Shown in pieces: positions 44,033 through 52,849 of a DNA stretch of 64,000 nucleotides; position 1 is the stretch's first letter, and each line of letters opens with the position of its first letter. Source of the DNA: Mangrovimicrobium sp048323675 (GTDB lineage Bacteria > Pseudomonadota > Gammaproteobacteria > Pseudomonadales > Halieaceae); contig NZ_JBLWFK010000007.1 in assembly GCF_048323675.1 (NCBI RefSeq), positions 1 through 64,000 of the forward strand, read 5' to 3'. The notes under the pieces were generated by a model. The model was not told where the DNA came from, did no database searches, and saw only the letters and a list, made by a program, of their open reading frames with translations. Both the position numbers and the translations under genes were made by a program.

Positions 44033-45700
44033 ATGCGGGGGATTGTTGAGGCCGGGGTGGACCTGCTCGACGGCGAGCCTGTGCTCCTGCTGTTCCTGCT
44101 CCTGGGGCTCGGCTATGTGCTGGGCAGGCTGCGGCTCGGCAGCTTTTCTTTCGGCCCGGTAGCGGGCGTCCTGTTCGCCGGCCTGTTTTTCGGTCATTTC
44201 GGCCTGCGCATGAATCCCGGAGCCCAGGCAGTGGGATTCGCCCTGTTCATTTTCTCGGTCGGCTACCAGGCCGGGCCGCGGTTTTTTAGCGCGCTGCGCG
44301 AGGACGGGCTGCGCTACTTCGCCCTGTCCCTGTCGGTGGCAATCAGCGCGGTCCTCGTTACGGTGGTCCTGGTGCGGTTGCTGAGCTTTTCCCCGGGCAC
44401 GGCCGCGGGGCTGCTGGCGGGGGGGCTGACCAGCTCCCCCACACTGGCGGCAGCGCAAAACGCGGTGCGCGAGGGAACGGTCGCCCTGCCCGCGGGTATC
44501 GAGCCCGCGCAGTTGCTCGACGCCATCGCCACCGGCTACGCCATCACCTATATATTTGGCCTGGTCGGCCTGATCAGCGCCATCCGCTACATGCCCCGGC
44601 TGCTGGGCATCGACCTGGTGGCGGAAGCCCGGGCGCTGGAGCAGGCCCAGGCCAGGGCGATCCCGGAGACCCTGGTCACTACGCGCGCCTACCGGGTGGT
44701 CAACCCCGCGTTTACCCGCTGGACCCTCGCGGAATTGAAGGAGCAGTACTGCCAGCGGGCACCGGTGCTGCAGGTGCTGCGCGAGGGGCTGGCGGTCAGC
44801 CTCGGCCCCCAGGACCGGCTGGCGCTGGGCGATATCGTCGAACTGGTCGGGCCGCGGCGCCTGTTTACCTCGGGCATCCACGAAATCGGTCCCGAGGTGT
44901 ATCCCCAGTCCGATGTGGAACGCTACCGCGACACCGCCCAGGTCATCGTTACCCGCCGCGAACTGTTCGGCAGGGAACTGGCTGAATTGCGCATTCCCCA
45001 GACCTTCGGCCTGCTGGTGCTGGAGGTCACCCGCACCGGGGTGCGCCTGCCCTACAGCGAGAATCTGCAAGTGCAGAAGGGCGATATCCTCAAGGTGGTG
45101 GGCCCCGCGGACCGGATCGACCTGCTGGGAGCCTTTGCCGGGGCGGTGGAGCGGGATATCTCGGAAACCGATATGGTGACCTTCTCCTTCGGCATCGCCG
45201 CCGGCGTTGTGCTGGGCATGCTGACGCTGCACCTGGGGGTGATCGACCTGGGGCTCGGCACCGCGGGGGGCCTGCTGGCCTCCGGGCTGGTCATCGGTTA
45301 CCTGCGCAGTATTCGCCCGACTTTCGGCCGGCTGCCGGAACCGGCGCGCTGGATGCTGATGGAGTTCGGCCTGTTGCTGTTCATGGCCGGGGTCGGCCTG
45401 CGCGCGGGGGGCAGCATCCTGGTCACCATGCAGACCTCCGGCCCGCTGCTGGTGGTCGCCGGAATACTGGTGACCACATTACCCCTGGCGATCGCCTACG
45501 GCGTCGGCAAATACCTTCTGCGCCTCAACCCGGCGCTGCTGATGGGGGCGCTCACCGGTGCGATGACCAGCGGTGCGGCACTCAGCGTGGTCACCCGGGA
45601 GGCGAAGAGCGCGGTGCCCGCCATCGGTTACGCAGGCACCTACGCCTTTGGCAATATCCTGCTGATGATTGCCGGGCCCCTGGTCCTGGCATTGGCCTGA
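44033..45700 (+). CDS. AspT/YidE-type antiporter
   Basis: 555 residues. Two duplicated membrane halves (GYVLGRLRLGSFSFGPVAGVLFAGLFFG and GIAAGVVLGMLTL..GGLLASGLVIGYLR) flanking a cytoplasmic pair of TrkA-C-like domains (~205-370; VARVGDILKVVGP-type segment KGDILKVVGPADRI). Matches the aspartate:alanine exchanger family. Exchange of dicarboxylate or amino acid with a decarboxylation product is the known role; not certain here. Lies between the two TonB receptors. Confidence 0.85.
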   Translation: MRGIVEAGVDLLDGEPVLLLFLLLGLGYVLGRLRLGSFSFGPVAGVLFAGLFFGHFGLRMNPGAQAVGFALFIFSVGYQAGPRFFSALREDGLRYFALSLSVAISAVLVTVVLVRLLSFSPGTAAGLLAGGLTSSPTLAAAQNAVREGTVALPAGIEPAQLLDAIATGYAITYIFGLVGLISAIRYMPRLLGIDLVAEARALEQAQARAIPETLVTTRAYRVVNPAFTRWTLAELKEQYCQRAPVLQVLREGLAVSLGPQDRLALGDIVELVGPRRLFTSGIHEIGPEVYPQSDVERYRDTAQVIVTRRELFGRELAELRIPQTFGLLVLEVTRTGVRLPYSENLQVQKGDILKVVGPADRIDLLGAFAGAVERDISETDMVTFSFGIAAGVVLGMLTLHLGVIDLGLGTAGGLLASGLVIGYLRSIRPTFGRLPEPARWMLMEFGLLLFMAGVGLRAGGSILVTMQTSGPLLVVAGILVTTLPLAIAYGVGKYLLRLNPALLMGALTGAMTSGAALSVVTREAKSAVPAIGYAGTYAFGNILLMIAGPLVLALA

Positions 45701-45879
45701 GCTGCAAGGAAATTTGATCTGGCGGGAAATTGGCCTGTAGTGGCGGCCATTTCGGTAATAGTCAAAGTTCTCCTCAATTGTAACGACTGCCGCAAGCCCC
45801 TATGATCGGCGCTAATAATCCCTGGCTGTATTATTAAACCAATAAAGGCTCAATAACTTAAAAAGAAGAGGTGAACTCC

Positions 45880-48081
45880 ATGCTCGCTAGAAAGCCCCTG
45901 TACGTATTTGTTGCCACGGCCCTGATCGGCGCCACGCCCGTGCTCCAGGCGCAGGCCCAGGAAGACGCGCCCGCGCGCCGCGCCAGCGCCGCCAGCAGCC
46001 TGCTGGAAGAGGTCCTGGTAACCGCGCGGAAGCGCGGCGCGGCCGAAGAGGCCCAGACCGTACCGGTCACTATTTCCGCCCTGAACGGCGATCAACTCGA
46101 CGCGATGTTCGCCCAGAGCCTGGCCGACGTCAGTATGACCATGCCCAACGTGCGCCTGGACGCCGACGGCGCCTTCCCCGGGGTGTCCAACTTCTCCATT
46201 CGCGGTATGGGCTTCATCAGCACCATCGCCTCCAACGACCCGACCGTGGGCCTGTTCCAGGACGGCATGTACATCGGCGCAAACCTCGGCGGCTCGCCGG
46301 ATACTTTTGATCTGGAGTCGGTGGAAGTACTGCGCGGGCCCCAGGGCACCCTGTTCGGACGCAACGTGACCGCCGGTGCCGTCATCATGAATTCACGCCG
46401 GCCCAACGGCGATTTTGGCGGTGTCCTGCGCGCCGGCGTCGGCAGTGGCGATCGCGTGCTGATGGCGGCGGGTGTCGAGGGCGGCATCACCGATACCCTG
46501 TCCGGCAAGATCTACGCCCAGTACAACGACATGAACGGCGACTTCGACAACCTGGTCACCGGTGACGACTATGGCGCCCACGAAATCCAGTTCGTGCGCC
46601 CGATCCTGCGCTGGCAGCCCTCCGATGCGCTGGATATCAGCCTGATTACGGAGTACAGCAAGCACCGCGGTGACGGTACCGCGACCCGCTTTATTGAATA
46701 TCCCGGCCAGCTCCTGTTCGAGAGCTTCGGCAACCGCGAGCCGAAAAACGCCGACCAGGTGACCATGAGCTACGACGGTCTCACCGACATCGAGGTCAGC
46801 TCCGCCGTGCTGGATATCAGCTGGCAGGTGGGCGAGGGCACCGTCACCTCGATTACCGGTTACCGCGACGTGTCCTATTACTCCCAGGGTGATACCGACT
46901 CCGTCGGTTCCGCGGTGACCACCGACGCCTGGCTGGCCATGGAGCAGGACCAGTTCAGCCAGGAACTGCGCTACTCGGCGCGCGCCTTCAATGACAAGCT
47001 GGATTACACCATCGGCCTGTACTACTTCGAGCAGAGCATGGAGCAGCAGTACAACGTGCTGTTCTTCGGCGACCCGGCCCTGCGCTCCGACGGCGCCCTG
47101 GACCAGGAGTCGGCCTCGGTGTTCCTGCAGGCGGACTATGAATTCATCGACAACTGGTTCCTCACCCTGGGCGGCCGCTATACCTGGGAAACCAAGGAAG
47201 CGAAGAATGCCAGCTTCTCCGACTGTGTGAACCTGCCCCCGGACGGCCACAGCATTTCCTGTGACCTGAGTGATTCCGGCGATGAGGACTGGTCCAACTT
47301 CAGTCCCAAGGTCGGCGTGAACTGGCAGGTGACGGACGATGTGATGTTCTACGCCAGCTATACCCAGGGCTTCCGCAGCGGCGGCTACAACATCCGCACC
47401 ACCAGCGACAACGAATCCCCCGGTCCCTATGACGAGGAGAAAGTGGACGCCTACGAGATCGGCATGAAGTCCGACCTGTGGGACGGCAAGGCGCGGGTCA
47501 ACGCGGCGATTTTCCACAATGAATACGACGACCTGCAGCGCACCCGCAGCATCGGTATCGAGAACCGCATCGACAACGTGGCCGCCGCTACCACCGAGGG
47601 CGCCGAGCTCGAACTCATGATACTGCCGATCGAGAACCTGGCGATCAGTGCTTCGGTGGGTTACCTCGACGCCCAGTACGACGACTTCCCGACCCTCGAC
47701 GTGGACTTCGACGGCGTGCCGGACCCGGACAAGGCGAAAGGCCTGCAACTGGTCAAGGCGCCGGAGTGGTCCTACAACGTCACCGGCATCTACGATATTC
47801 CGCTGGGTGACGCGGGCGATATCTCCACCCGGGTATCCTATACCTACAACGATGAAACCCCGATCAACGACCAGAACACCCTGATGATCGACGAGTGGGA
47901 ACTGTGGGATGCGAGCCTGACCTGGCGCCCGGTCGACCTGGACCTGGAGGTCTCGGTGTGGGGCAAGAACCTGACCGATGAGGTCTACGCGGAGTCCGGC
48001 ACCTACGTGCACACCCTGTGGACCAACCTCTACCAGGCGCTGCCGCGTCGCTACGGCATCGAGATGGTCTATCGTTTCTGA
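45880..48081 (+). CDS. TonB-dependent receptor (2)
   Basis: 733 residues from ATG 45880 (AAGAGGTG six bases upstream; GTG 45871 overlaps it). Signal peptide (..PVLQAQAQ), TonB box LLEEVLVTARKR, plug with FSIRGMGF and VEVLRGPQGTLFGRNVTAGAV, barrel ending MVYRF. Same general class as the 41.6-kb receptor but only partly similar. The next gene is a TauD-like dioxygenase, suggesting uptake of its substrate; inference. Confidence 0.9.
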   Translation: MLARKPLYVFVATALIGATPVLQAQAQEDAPARRASAASSLLEEVLVTARKRGAAEEAQTVPVTISALNGDQLDAMFAQSLADVSMTMPNVRLDADGAFPGVSNFSIRGMGFISTIASNDPTVGLFQDGMYIGANLGGSPDTFDLESVEVLRGPQGTLFGRNVTAGAVIMNSRRPNGDFGGVLRAGVGSGDRVLMAAGVEGGITDTLSGKIYAQYNDMNGDFDNLVTGDDYGAHEIQFVRPILRWQPSDALDISLITEYSKHRGDGTATRFIEYPGQLLFESFGNREPKNADQVTMSYDGLTDIEVSSAVLDISWQVGEGTVTSITGYRDVSYYSQGDTDSVGSAVTTDAWLAMEQDQFSQELRYSARAFNDKLDYTIGLYYFEQSMEQQYNVLFFGDPALRSDGALDQESASVFLQADYEFIDNWFLTLGGRYTWETKEAKNASFSDCVNLPPDGHSISCDLSDSGDEDWSNFSPKVGVNWQVTDDVMFYASYTQGFRSGGYNIRTTSDNESPGPYDEEKVDAYEIGMKSDLWDGKARVNAAIFHNEYDDLQRTRSIGIENRIDNVAAATTEGAELELMILPIENLAISASVGYLDAQYDDFPTLDVDFDGVPDPDKAKGLQLVKAPEWSYNVTGIYDIPLGDAGDISTRVSYTYNDETPINDQNTLMIDEWELWDASLTWRPVDLDLEVSVWGKNLTDEVYAESGTYVHTLWTNLYQALPRRYGIEMVYRF

Positions 48082-48090
48082 GTAACAGCC

Positions 48091-48113
48091 GGCCGGCCCG
48101 CGCAGGGCCGGCC
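48091..48113. terminator. Hairpin after TonB receptor 2
   Basis: GGCCGGCCC (48091-48099) with GGGCCGGCC (48105-48113), perfect arms and five-base loop, ten bases after the stop. U-tract weak. Confidence 0.6.
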
Positions 48114-48261
48114 ATTTCCCCTGGGGATGAATGTCCCCGCCCTGCCAGTCAATTCACAGCCTTGCCACGACCGGGGGGGCTATTTAACCTGAGTCCCAAT
48201 TCGCAGCCGGTCCCTGTATCAGCGCTGCGTGTCGCAGCGACACCGCCGAGAGGAATTCACC

Positions 48262-49209
48262 ATGACATCCCTGAGCATCAACCCCCTGCAGGATGACCTG
48301 CCATTTGGCGCCCGGATCGGCGGCCTCACCCGCGCCGCACTGGACGATGAAGCGGTGCGCGAGGAAATCCGCGAGGTCTTCATCCGCGCCGGCGTGGTCG
48401 TGTTCGAGGGGTTGGAGAATCCCTCCAGCGAATTCCAGGTGGCACTGAGCAATGTCTTCGGTCCCCTCAAGGAGCACCCGGTAAAAATTGTCAGCCGGGT
48501 GGACAGCGACACCATGCCCGGCGTCATCGAACTCAAGACCTCGCCCAACCTGGCGATCGTGGAAATCGACGGCGAGCCGCTGATCACCTGGCAGCCCTGG
48601 CACTTCGACCACTGCTACAACAACGAACTGAACCGCGCCGGCGTACTGCGCGCCATTACCATAACGCCCGAGGGCGGCAGGACCGGCTTCGCCGACGGCA
48701 TCCAGCTCTACCAGGCGATCTCGCCCGAACTGCGCGAGCAGTTCGAGGAGCGCAAGGTCATCTATACCCTGGACCTGCTGTACAAGCACATGCGCTTCGG
48801 CGTACCGAAGAACTTCCGCCAGTTGCGCGACCCGGTGAGCAATATCCTGGAGATCGCCCGCTCCATGCCGCGGGCGATTCACCCGGCGATCTGGCAGCGC
48901 GACAGCGGCGAGAAGGTGCTGCATGTTTCGCCGTGGATGGCGGTGGGCCTGGAAGGGGACGAGACCCCGGCCGGGGATGAACTGCTGCACGCCCTGTGCG
49001 AGGAGATCGTCGACAAGCTGCAGCCCTACTACCACCAGTGGCGGCCGGACCAGATGGTGGTCTGGGACAACTGGCGCATGCTGCACAAGGGCTGCGGTTG
49101 CGATCCCAAGTATGAACGCCTGATGCACCGCACCACCATCGCGGGCGACTACGGCCTCGGCTATTTTGAAAGCAAGCCGAGCGGCGCAGCGATCCCCGAC
49201 GTCATGTAA
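48262..49209 (+). CDS. TauD/TfdA-type Fe(II)/2-oxoglutarate dioxygenase (2)
   Basis: 315 residues from ATG 48262 (GAGAGGA upstream). Iron triad His114 and Asp116 in WHFDHCYNN and the distal His in WRMLHKGCG, with Arg in LMHRTTIAGDYGLGY. Diverged from the 33.7-kb paralogue, so not a recent duplicate. 180 bases after a TonB receptor. Substrate unknown. Confidence 0.88.
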   Translation: MTSLSINPLQDDLPFGARIGGLTRAALDDEAVREEIREVFIRAGVVVFEGLENPSSEFQVALSNVFGPLKEHPVKIVSRVDSDTMPGVIELKTSPNLAIVEIDGEPLITWQPWHFDHCYNNELNRAGVLRAITITPEGGRTGFADGIQLYQAISPELREQFEERKVIYTLDLLYKHMRFGVPKNFRQLRDPVSNILEIARSMPRAIHPAIWQRDSGEKVLHVSPWMAVGLEGDETPAGDELLHALCEEIVDKLQPYYHQWRPDQMVVWDNWRMLHKGCGCDPKYERLMHRTTIAGDYGLGYFESKPSGAAIPDVM

Positions 49210-49469
49210 ACCGCAGCGGGCATCGCCGCGCCCTGGGGCGAGGCCCGTGCGCCCCGGCATTTTTGCACAGCCAGCGCGCAGCGCGCGCCTGCGGCATCGA
49301 CTCAGGAAAGCCGCTTGTGGCACTATAGGCGCCGGATTCCGGCAGCGCATCGCCAGGCGGTTGTGCGGGCTTACAGCCAACACGCCATAATTACTCCCGT
49401 GCTCCTGCTCCCTGGCCCCGCCCCCGCGGGCCGGCGCCCCGCAATCCCGTCGTACCTCCTGGAGAACCT

Positions 49470-51134
49470 ATGTCGCAACCGCCAGAGCCCGCTGTCGCCG
49501 CCAGCGCGGGTGTATTTACGCCCCTGCGCGAAGGCGTGTTCCGCAATATGTGGATCAGCAACACCATCTCCAATACCGGCAGCCTGATCCAGAGTGTGGC
49601 GGCCGCCTGGGTGATGGCGAGCATTTCGACGGCGGACTATGTCGCCCTGGTGCAAACCGCGACCTTCCTGCCGATGGCGCTGTTCGCCCTGCCCGCCGGC
49701 GCGGTGGCTGACATCTGGGACCGGCGCAAGGTGCAGATGCTGTTCTTCGCCTTCTCCCTGCTGGCCTCGATCCTGATGACCCTGGTGGCGGTGGCAGACC
49801 TGCTGACTCCCTGGGTCCTGCTCGGCCTGTGCTTCCTGGTCGGCAGCGGCAACGCCCTGGCGGCGCCGGCCCGCGGCGCCTCGGTGGCGGAGCAGGTGCC
49901 GAAGGAGCTGCTGGCGCCGGCGGTGGCGCTCAACAACATCAGCTACAACCTGGCGCGCAGCGTGGGCCCGGCGGTCGGCGGCCTGATCGTCGCCACCTTT
50001 GGCGCGACCATCGCCTTCGCCGCCAATGCCGCCAGCTATATCCCGATGCTCGAATCCCTGCGCCGCTGGAACCGCGAGGCCGAGGTCTCGCGCCTGCCGC
50101 CGGAGGGGTTGATGCGCTCCATTTCCGCCGGCTTGCGCTACGTGGCGAACATGCGCCCGGTGCGCCGGGCCATCATGCGCGGTTTCCTGCTGGCCCTGAT
50201 CGGTGCCTCCCTGCAGGCCCTGATGCCCTTGGTCGCGCGGGACATGCTCGGCGGCGACGCCAGTGTCTTCGGTCTCCTGCTGGGCGCCTATGGCGTCGGC
50301 GCGGTATCGGGAATCTTCGTCCTCGAGCGCATGCGCAATGCCTACGGCAACGAGAAGACCATCAAGATCTGCTGCGTGGTGGCCGCAGCGACACTGGGCG
50401 TGCTGTCGGTCAGCGAGAACCTGATTATCGATCTGGTGACCCTGTTGGTCGCGGGGATGGCCTGGATGGTGATGATTACCTGCATCAGCATCATGGTACA
50501 GCTGTTCGTGCCGCGCTGGGTGATGGGCCGCGCCATCGCGACATCTACCGCTTCCACCACCCTCGGCATCTCCGTCGGCGCCTGGCTGTGGGGACACCTC
50601 GCGGAAGTGCACGGACTGTCCCTGGCCTTCCAGATCAGTGCGGTATTCATGCTGGCCTCGCTGGTGCTGGGCCGCTTCCTGCCGGTGGCCGACCGCACCT
50701 CGTCCACCGAATCGGACGACCGGGTATTCGATGACCCGGAGGTCAAGCTGGGCATTACCGGCCGCAGCGGCCCGATCGGCATCGAGTTGCAGTACCGCAT
50801 CGCCGCCGACAAGGCGCGCGACTTCTACAACCTGATGCGCGAGATGCAGCAGGTGCGCAGCCGTAGCGGCGCCTACCAATGGTCCCTGTCGCGCAACCTG
50901 GCGGACCCGGAGTTGTGGTCCGAGAGCTACCGCCTGCCGACCTGGAACGACTACCTGCGCCAGCGCACCCGGCGCACCCTGGACGACCTGGTGCTGTTGA
51001 AGAAAGCCCACGAGATGCATATCGGCATAGAACCGATCCGGGTGCTGCGCTGGCTCGACCGGCCCTCGGGTTCGGTGCGCTGGCAGGATGACGCGCCGGA
51101 CCGCGGCGACGAGACCCTGAAGATGCAGGACTGA
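49470..51134 (+). CDS. MFS exporter, transmembrane secretion effector type (MFS_3)
   Basis: 554 residues. About 12 membrane helices with WISNTISNTGSLIQSVAAAW and GAVADIWDRRKVQ, as in the EntS-like/MFS_3 family, then a C-terminal cytoplasmic extension of about 115 residues (IELQYRIAADKARDFYNLMREMQQVRSRSGA...) with the fold signature of antibiotic-biosynthesis monooxygenase-like dimeric barrels found fused to this family. Efflux of an unknown compound. Confidence 0.85.
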   Translation: MSQPPEPAVAASAGVFTPLREGVFRNMWISNTISNTGSLIQSVAAAWVMASISTADYVALVQTATFLPMALFALPAGAVADIWDRRKVQMLFFAFSLLASILMTLVAVADLLTPWVLLGLCFLVGSGNALAAPARGASVAEQVPKELLAPAVALNNISYNLARSVGPAVGGLIVATFGATIAFAANAASYIPMLESLRRWNREAEVSRLPPEGLMRSISAGLRYVANMRPVRRAIMRGFLLALIGASLQALMPLVARDMLGGDASVFGLLLGAYGVGAVSGIFVLERMRNAYGNEKTIKICCVVAAATLGVLSVSENLIIDLVTLLVAGMAWMVMITCISIMVQLFVPRWVMGRAIATSTASTTLGISVGAWLWGHLAEVHGLSLAFQISAVFMLASLVLGRFLPVADRTSSTESDDRVFDDPEVKLGITGRSGPIGIELQYRIAADKARDFYNLMREMQQVRSRSGAYQWSLSRNLADPELWSESYRLPTWNDYLRQRTRRTLDDLVLLKKAHEMHIGIEPIRVLRWLDRPSGSVRWQDDAPDRGDETLKMQD

Positions 51135-51233
51135 ACGAGGTCGCATCCGCAGCACGGCGTGATATTATGGCCGGGCGGGTAGTGATGTCCCCGCCTTTCC
51201 ATACTTGTGATTTTTTGTCCTCAGGGGAACCCC

Positions 51234-51722
51234 ATGGAGTCGCTGATCGAGCGTACGATGTACGCTGCCCGCTGGTTGCTGGCGCCTGTCTATCTCGGCC
51301 TGAGCCTGGCCTTGCTGTTGCTGGGCATCAAGTTTTTCGAGGAACTGCTGCACGTCTTCCCGATTATCCTGACCATGTCCGAGGCGGACCTGGTGCTGGT
51401 GATCCTCAGCCTCGTCGACCTCGCCCTGGTCGGCGGCCTGCTGGTGATGGTGATGTTTTCCGGTTACGAGAATTTCGTCTCCCAACTGGAGTTGTCCGAA
51501 TCCTCGGAAAAGCTCGACTGGCTCGGCAAGATGGACTCGACCTCACTGAAGAACAAGGTGGCCGCTTCCATCGTGGCGATTTCATCGATTCACCTGCTGC
51601 AGATCTTCATGGACGCCCAGAACGTCAACAATGACAAGATTCTCTGGTACGTGATCCTGCACATGACCTTCGTGGCGTCCGCCTTCGCGATGGGATACCT
51701 GGACAAGATCACCCGCCACTGA
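51234..51722 (+). CDS. YqhA/UPF0114-family membrane protein
   Basis: 162 residues from ATG 51234 (AGGGGAA upstream). Three to four membrane helices with RWLLAPVYLGLSLALL, SLVDLALVGGLLVMVMFSGYENFVS and KVAASIVAISSIHLL, the hallmarks of UPF0114 (YqhA). Function unknown. 13 bases before the alpha/beta-hydrolase start, so likely co-transcribed. Confidence 0.9.
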   Translation: MESLIERTMYAARWLLAPVYLGLSLALLLLGIKFFEELLHVFPIILTMSEADLVLVILSLVDLALVGGLLVMVMFSGYENFVSQLELSESSEKLDWLGKMDSTSLKNKVAASIVAISSIHLLQIFMDAQNVNNDKILWYVILHMTFVASAFAMGYLDKITRH

Positions 51723-51735
51723 GGTTGTTAATCAA

Positions 51736-52602
51736 GTGTATGCTTTACCCGAGGGCGCGCCGGACTGGTTCGTCGACAACCTGCGTCACCCCGGTGAATC
51801 CCGTACGGTGGATTACGCCGGAAGCCATGTGCATTTCCTCGCCTGGAACTGGGAGCGCCGCGAGCTGCCGGTGCTGCTCCTGCTGCACGGCTTCTCCGGC
51901 CACGCCAACTGGTGGAGTTTCCTCGCCCCCTTCTTTGCCGATCGTTACCGCATCGCGGCGGTGGACCTGCCCGGCATGGGGGACAGCGGCCGCCTCGAAG
52001 AATACGGTGAAAACAGCTACACCGAGGGCGTTCTCGCGTTCCTCCGTGAGGAAGGCCTCGAGGCTGTGACCGTGGTGGCCCACAGTTTTGGCGGTATCCA
52101 GACCTTGCGAGCGATGTACCAGGCCCCGGCGGCGTTCCGCCACAGCATCATCGTCGATTCCTTTGTCTGCCTGCCGCCGATACCGCCGCCGCCGGTTCTC
52201 AACCCGCGCGACCACCACCGCATGTACGCCAGCCGCGAGGAGTGCATGGGTCGCTTCCGGCTGGTACCGCCCCAGGGTGCCGCGGACCCGGTGATCCAGG
52301 ACTTCGTCGCCTGGCATTCCTGCGAGCAGGGCCCGGAGGGCTGGCACTGGAAGTTCGATCCCCGCGCCAAGAACATGGGCGAGGCGCTGGACCCGGCGGA
52401 TCTCGCCCGGATCAGCGCCCGGGTGGATTTCATCTACGGCGACAAGAGCATCTTCCACAGCGACGGCCGTCCCGGCAGCCTGCTCGAGGCCGTCGGCAAC
52501 CCCGGCGAGGCGGTGATCGTGCCGGAGGCCCACCACCACCTGATGATCGACCATCCACTGGAACTGGTGGCGCAGGTTAACCGGCTGCTGGCGGCTGGCT
52601 GA
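51736..52602 (+). CDS. Alpha/beta-hydrolase
   Basis: 288 residues from GTG 51736. Oxyanion segment LLLLHGFSGHANWW, nucleophile elbow AHSFGG with Ser117, acid in FIYGDKS, and a His cluster HHH 266-268 (EAHHHLMIDHP). Cytoplasmic esterase/lipase-like or C-C hydrolase; no signal peptide. It closely follows yqhA. Substrate unknown. Confidence 0.85.
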   Translation: MYALPEGAPDWFVDNLRHPGESRTVDYAGSHVHFLAWNWERRELPVLLLLHGFSGHANWWSFLAPFFADRYRIAAVDLPGMGDSGRLEEYGENSYTEGVLAFLREEGLEAVTVVAHSFGGIQTLRAMYQAPAAFRHSIIVDSFVCLPPIPPPPVLNPRDHHRMYASREECMGRFRLVPPQGAADPVIQDFVAWHSCEQGPEGWHWKFDPRAKNMGEALDPADLARISARVDFIYGDKSIFHSDGRPGSLLEAVGNPGEAVIVPEAHHHLMIDHPLELVAQVNRLLAAG

Positions 52603-52741
52603 GTCGCACTCCCGGTCCGGTCGCGCCAGATGCACCAGGCTTTCGTTGCGTAGCGGTTTAAAGCGAGTAACTGACCGGTGTTTGGTTTTTCCCCGGTGTT
52701 GTCTTCCCCGGCGCGGCTCGCCACAATAGGCATCGCTTCTA

Positions 52742-52760
52742 TCATCAACACTGTTGATGA
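52742..52760. promoter_or_regulatory. 19-bp perfect palindrome before the ThDP enzyme
   Basis: TCATCAACA-C-TGTTGATGA, 9-bp perfect arms around one base, 90 bases before the start at 52850. Size and symmetry suit a dimeric repressor site. No regulator gene is adjacent. Confidence 0.5.
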
Positions 52761-52849
52761 GGATCTGTGTTCGCGCCGGCCTGTCCCCAGGCGCGTTCAG
52801 CTGCCGCCCCTGAAGCCCGCATACTATAACTACAGCCGGAGTCCACGAT

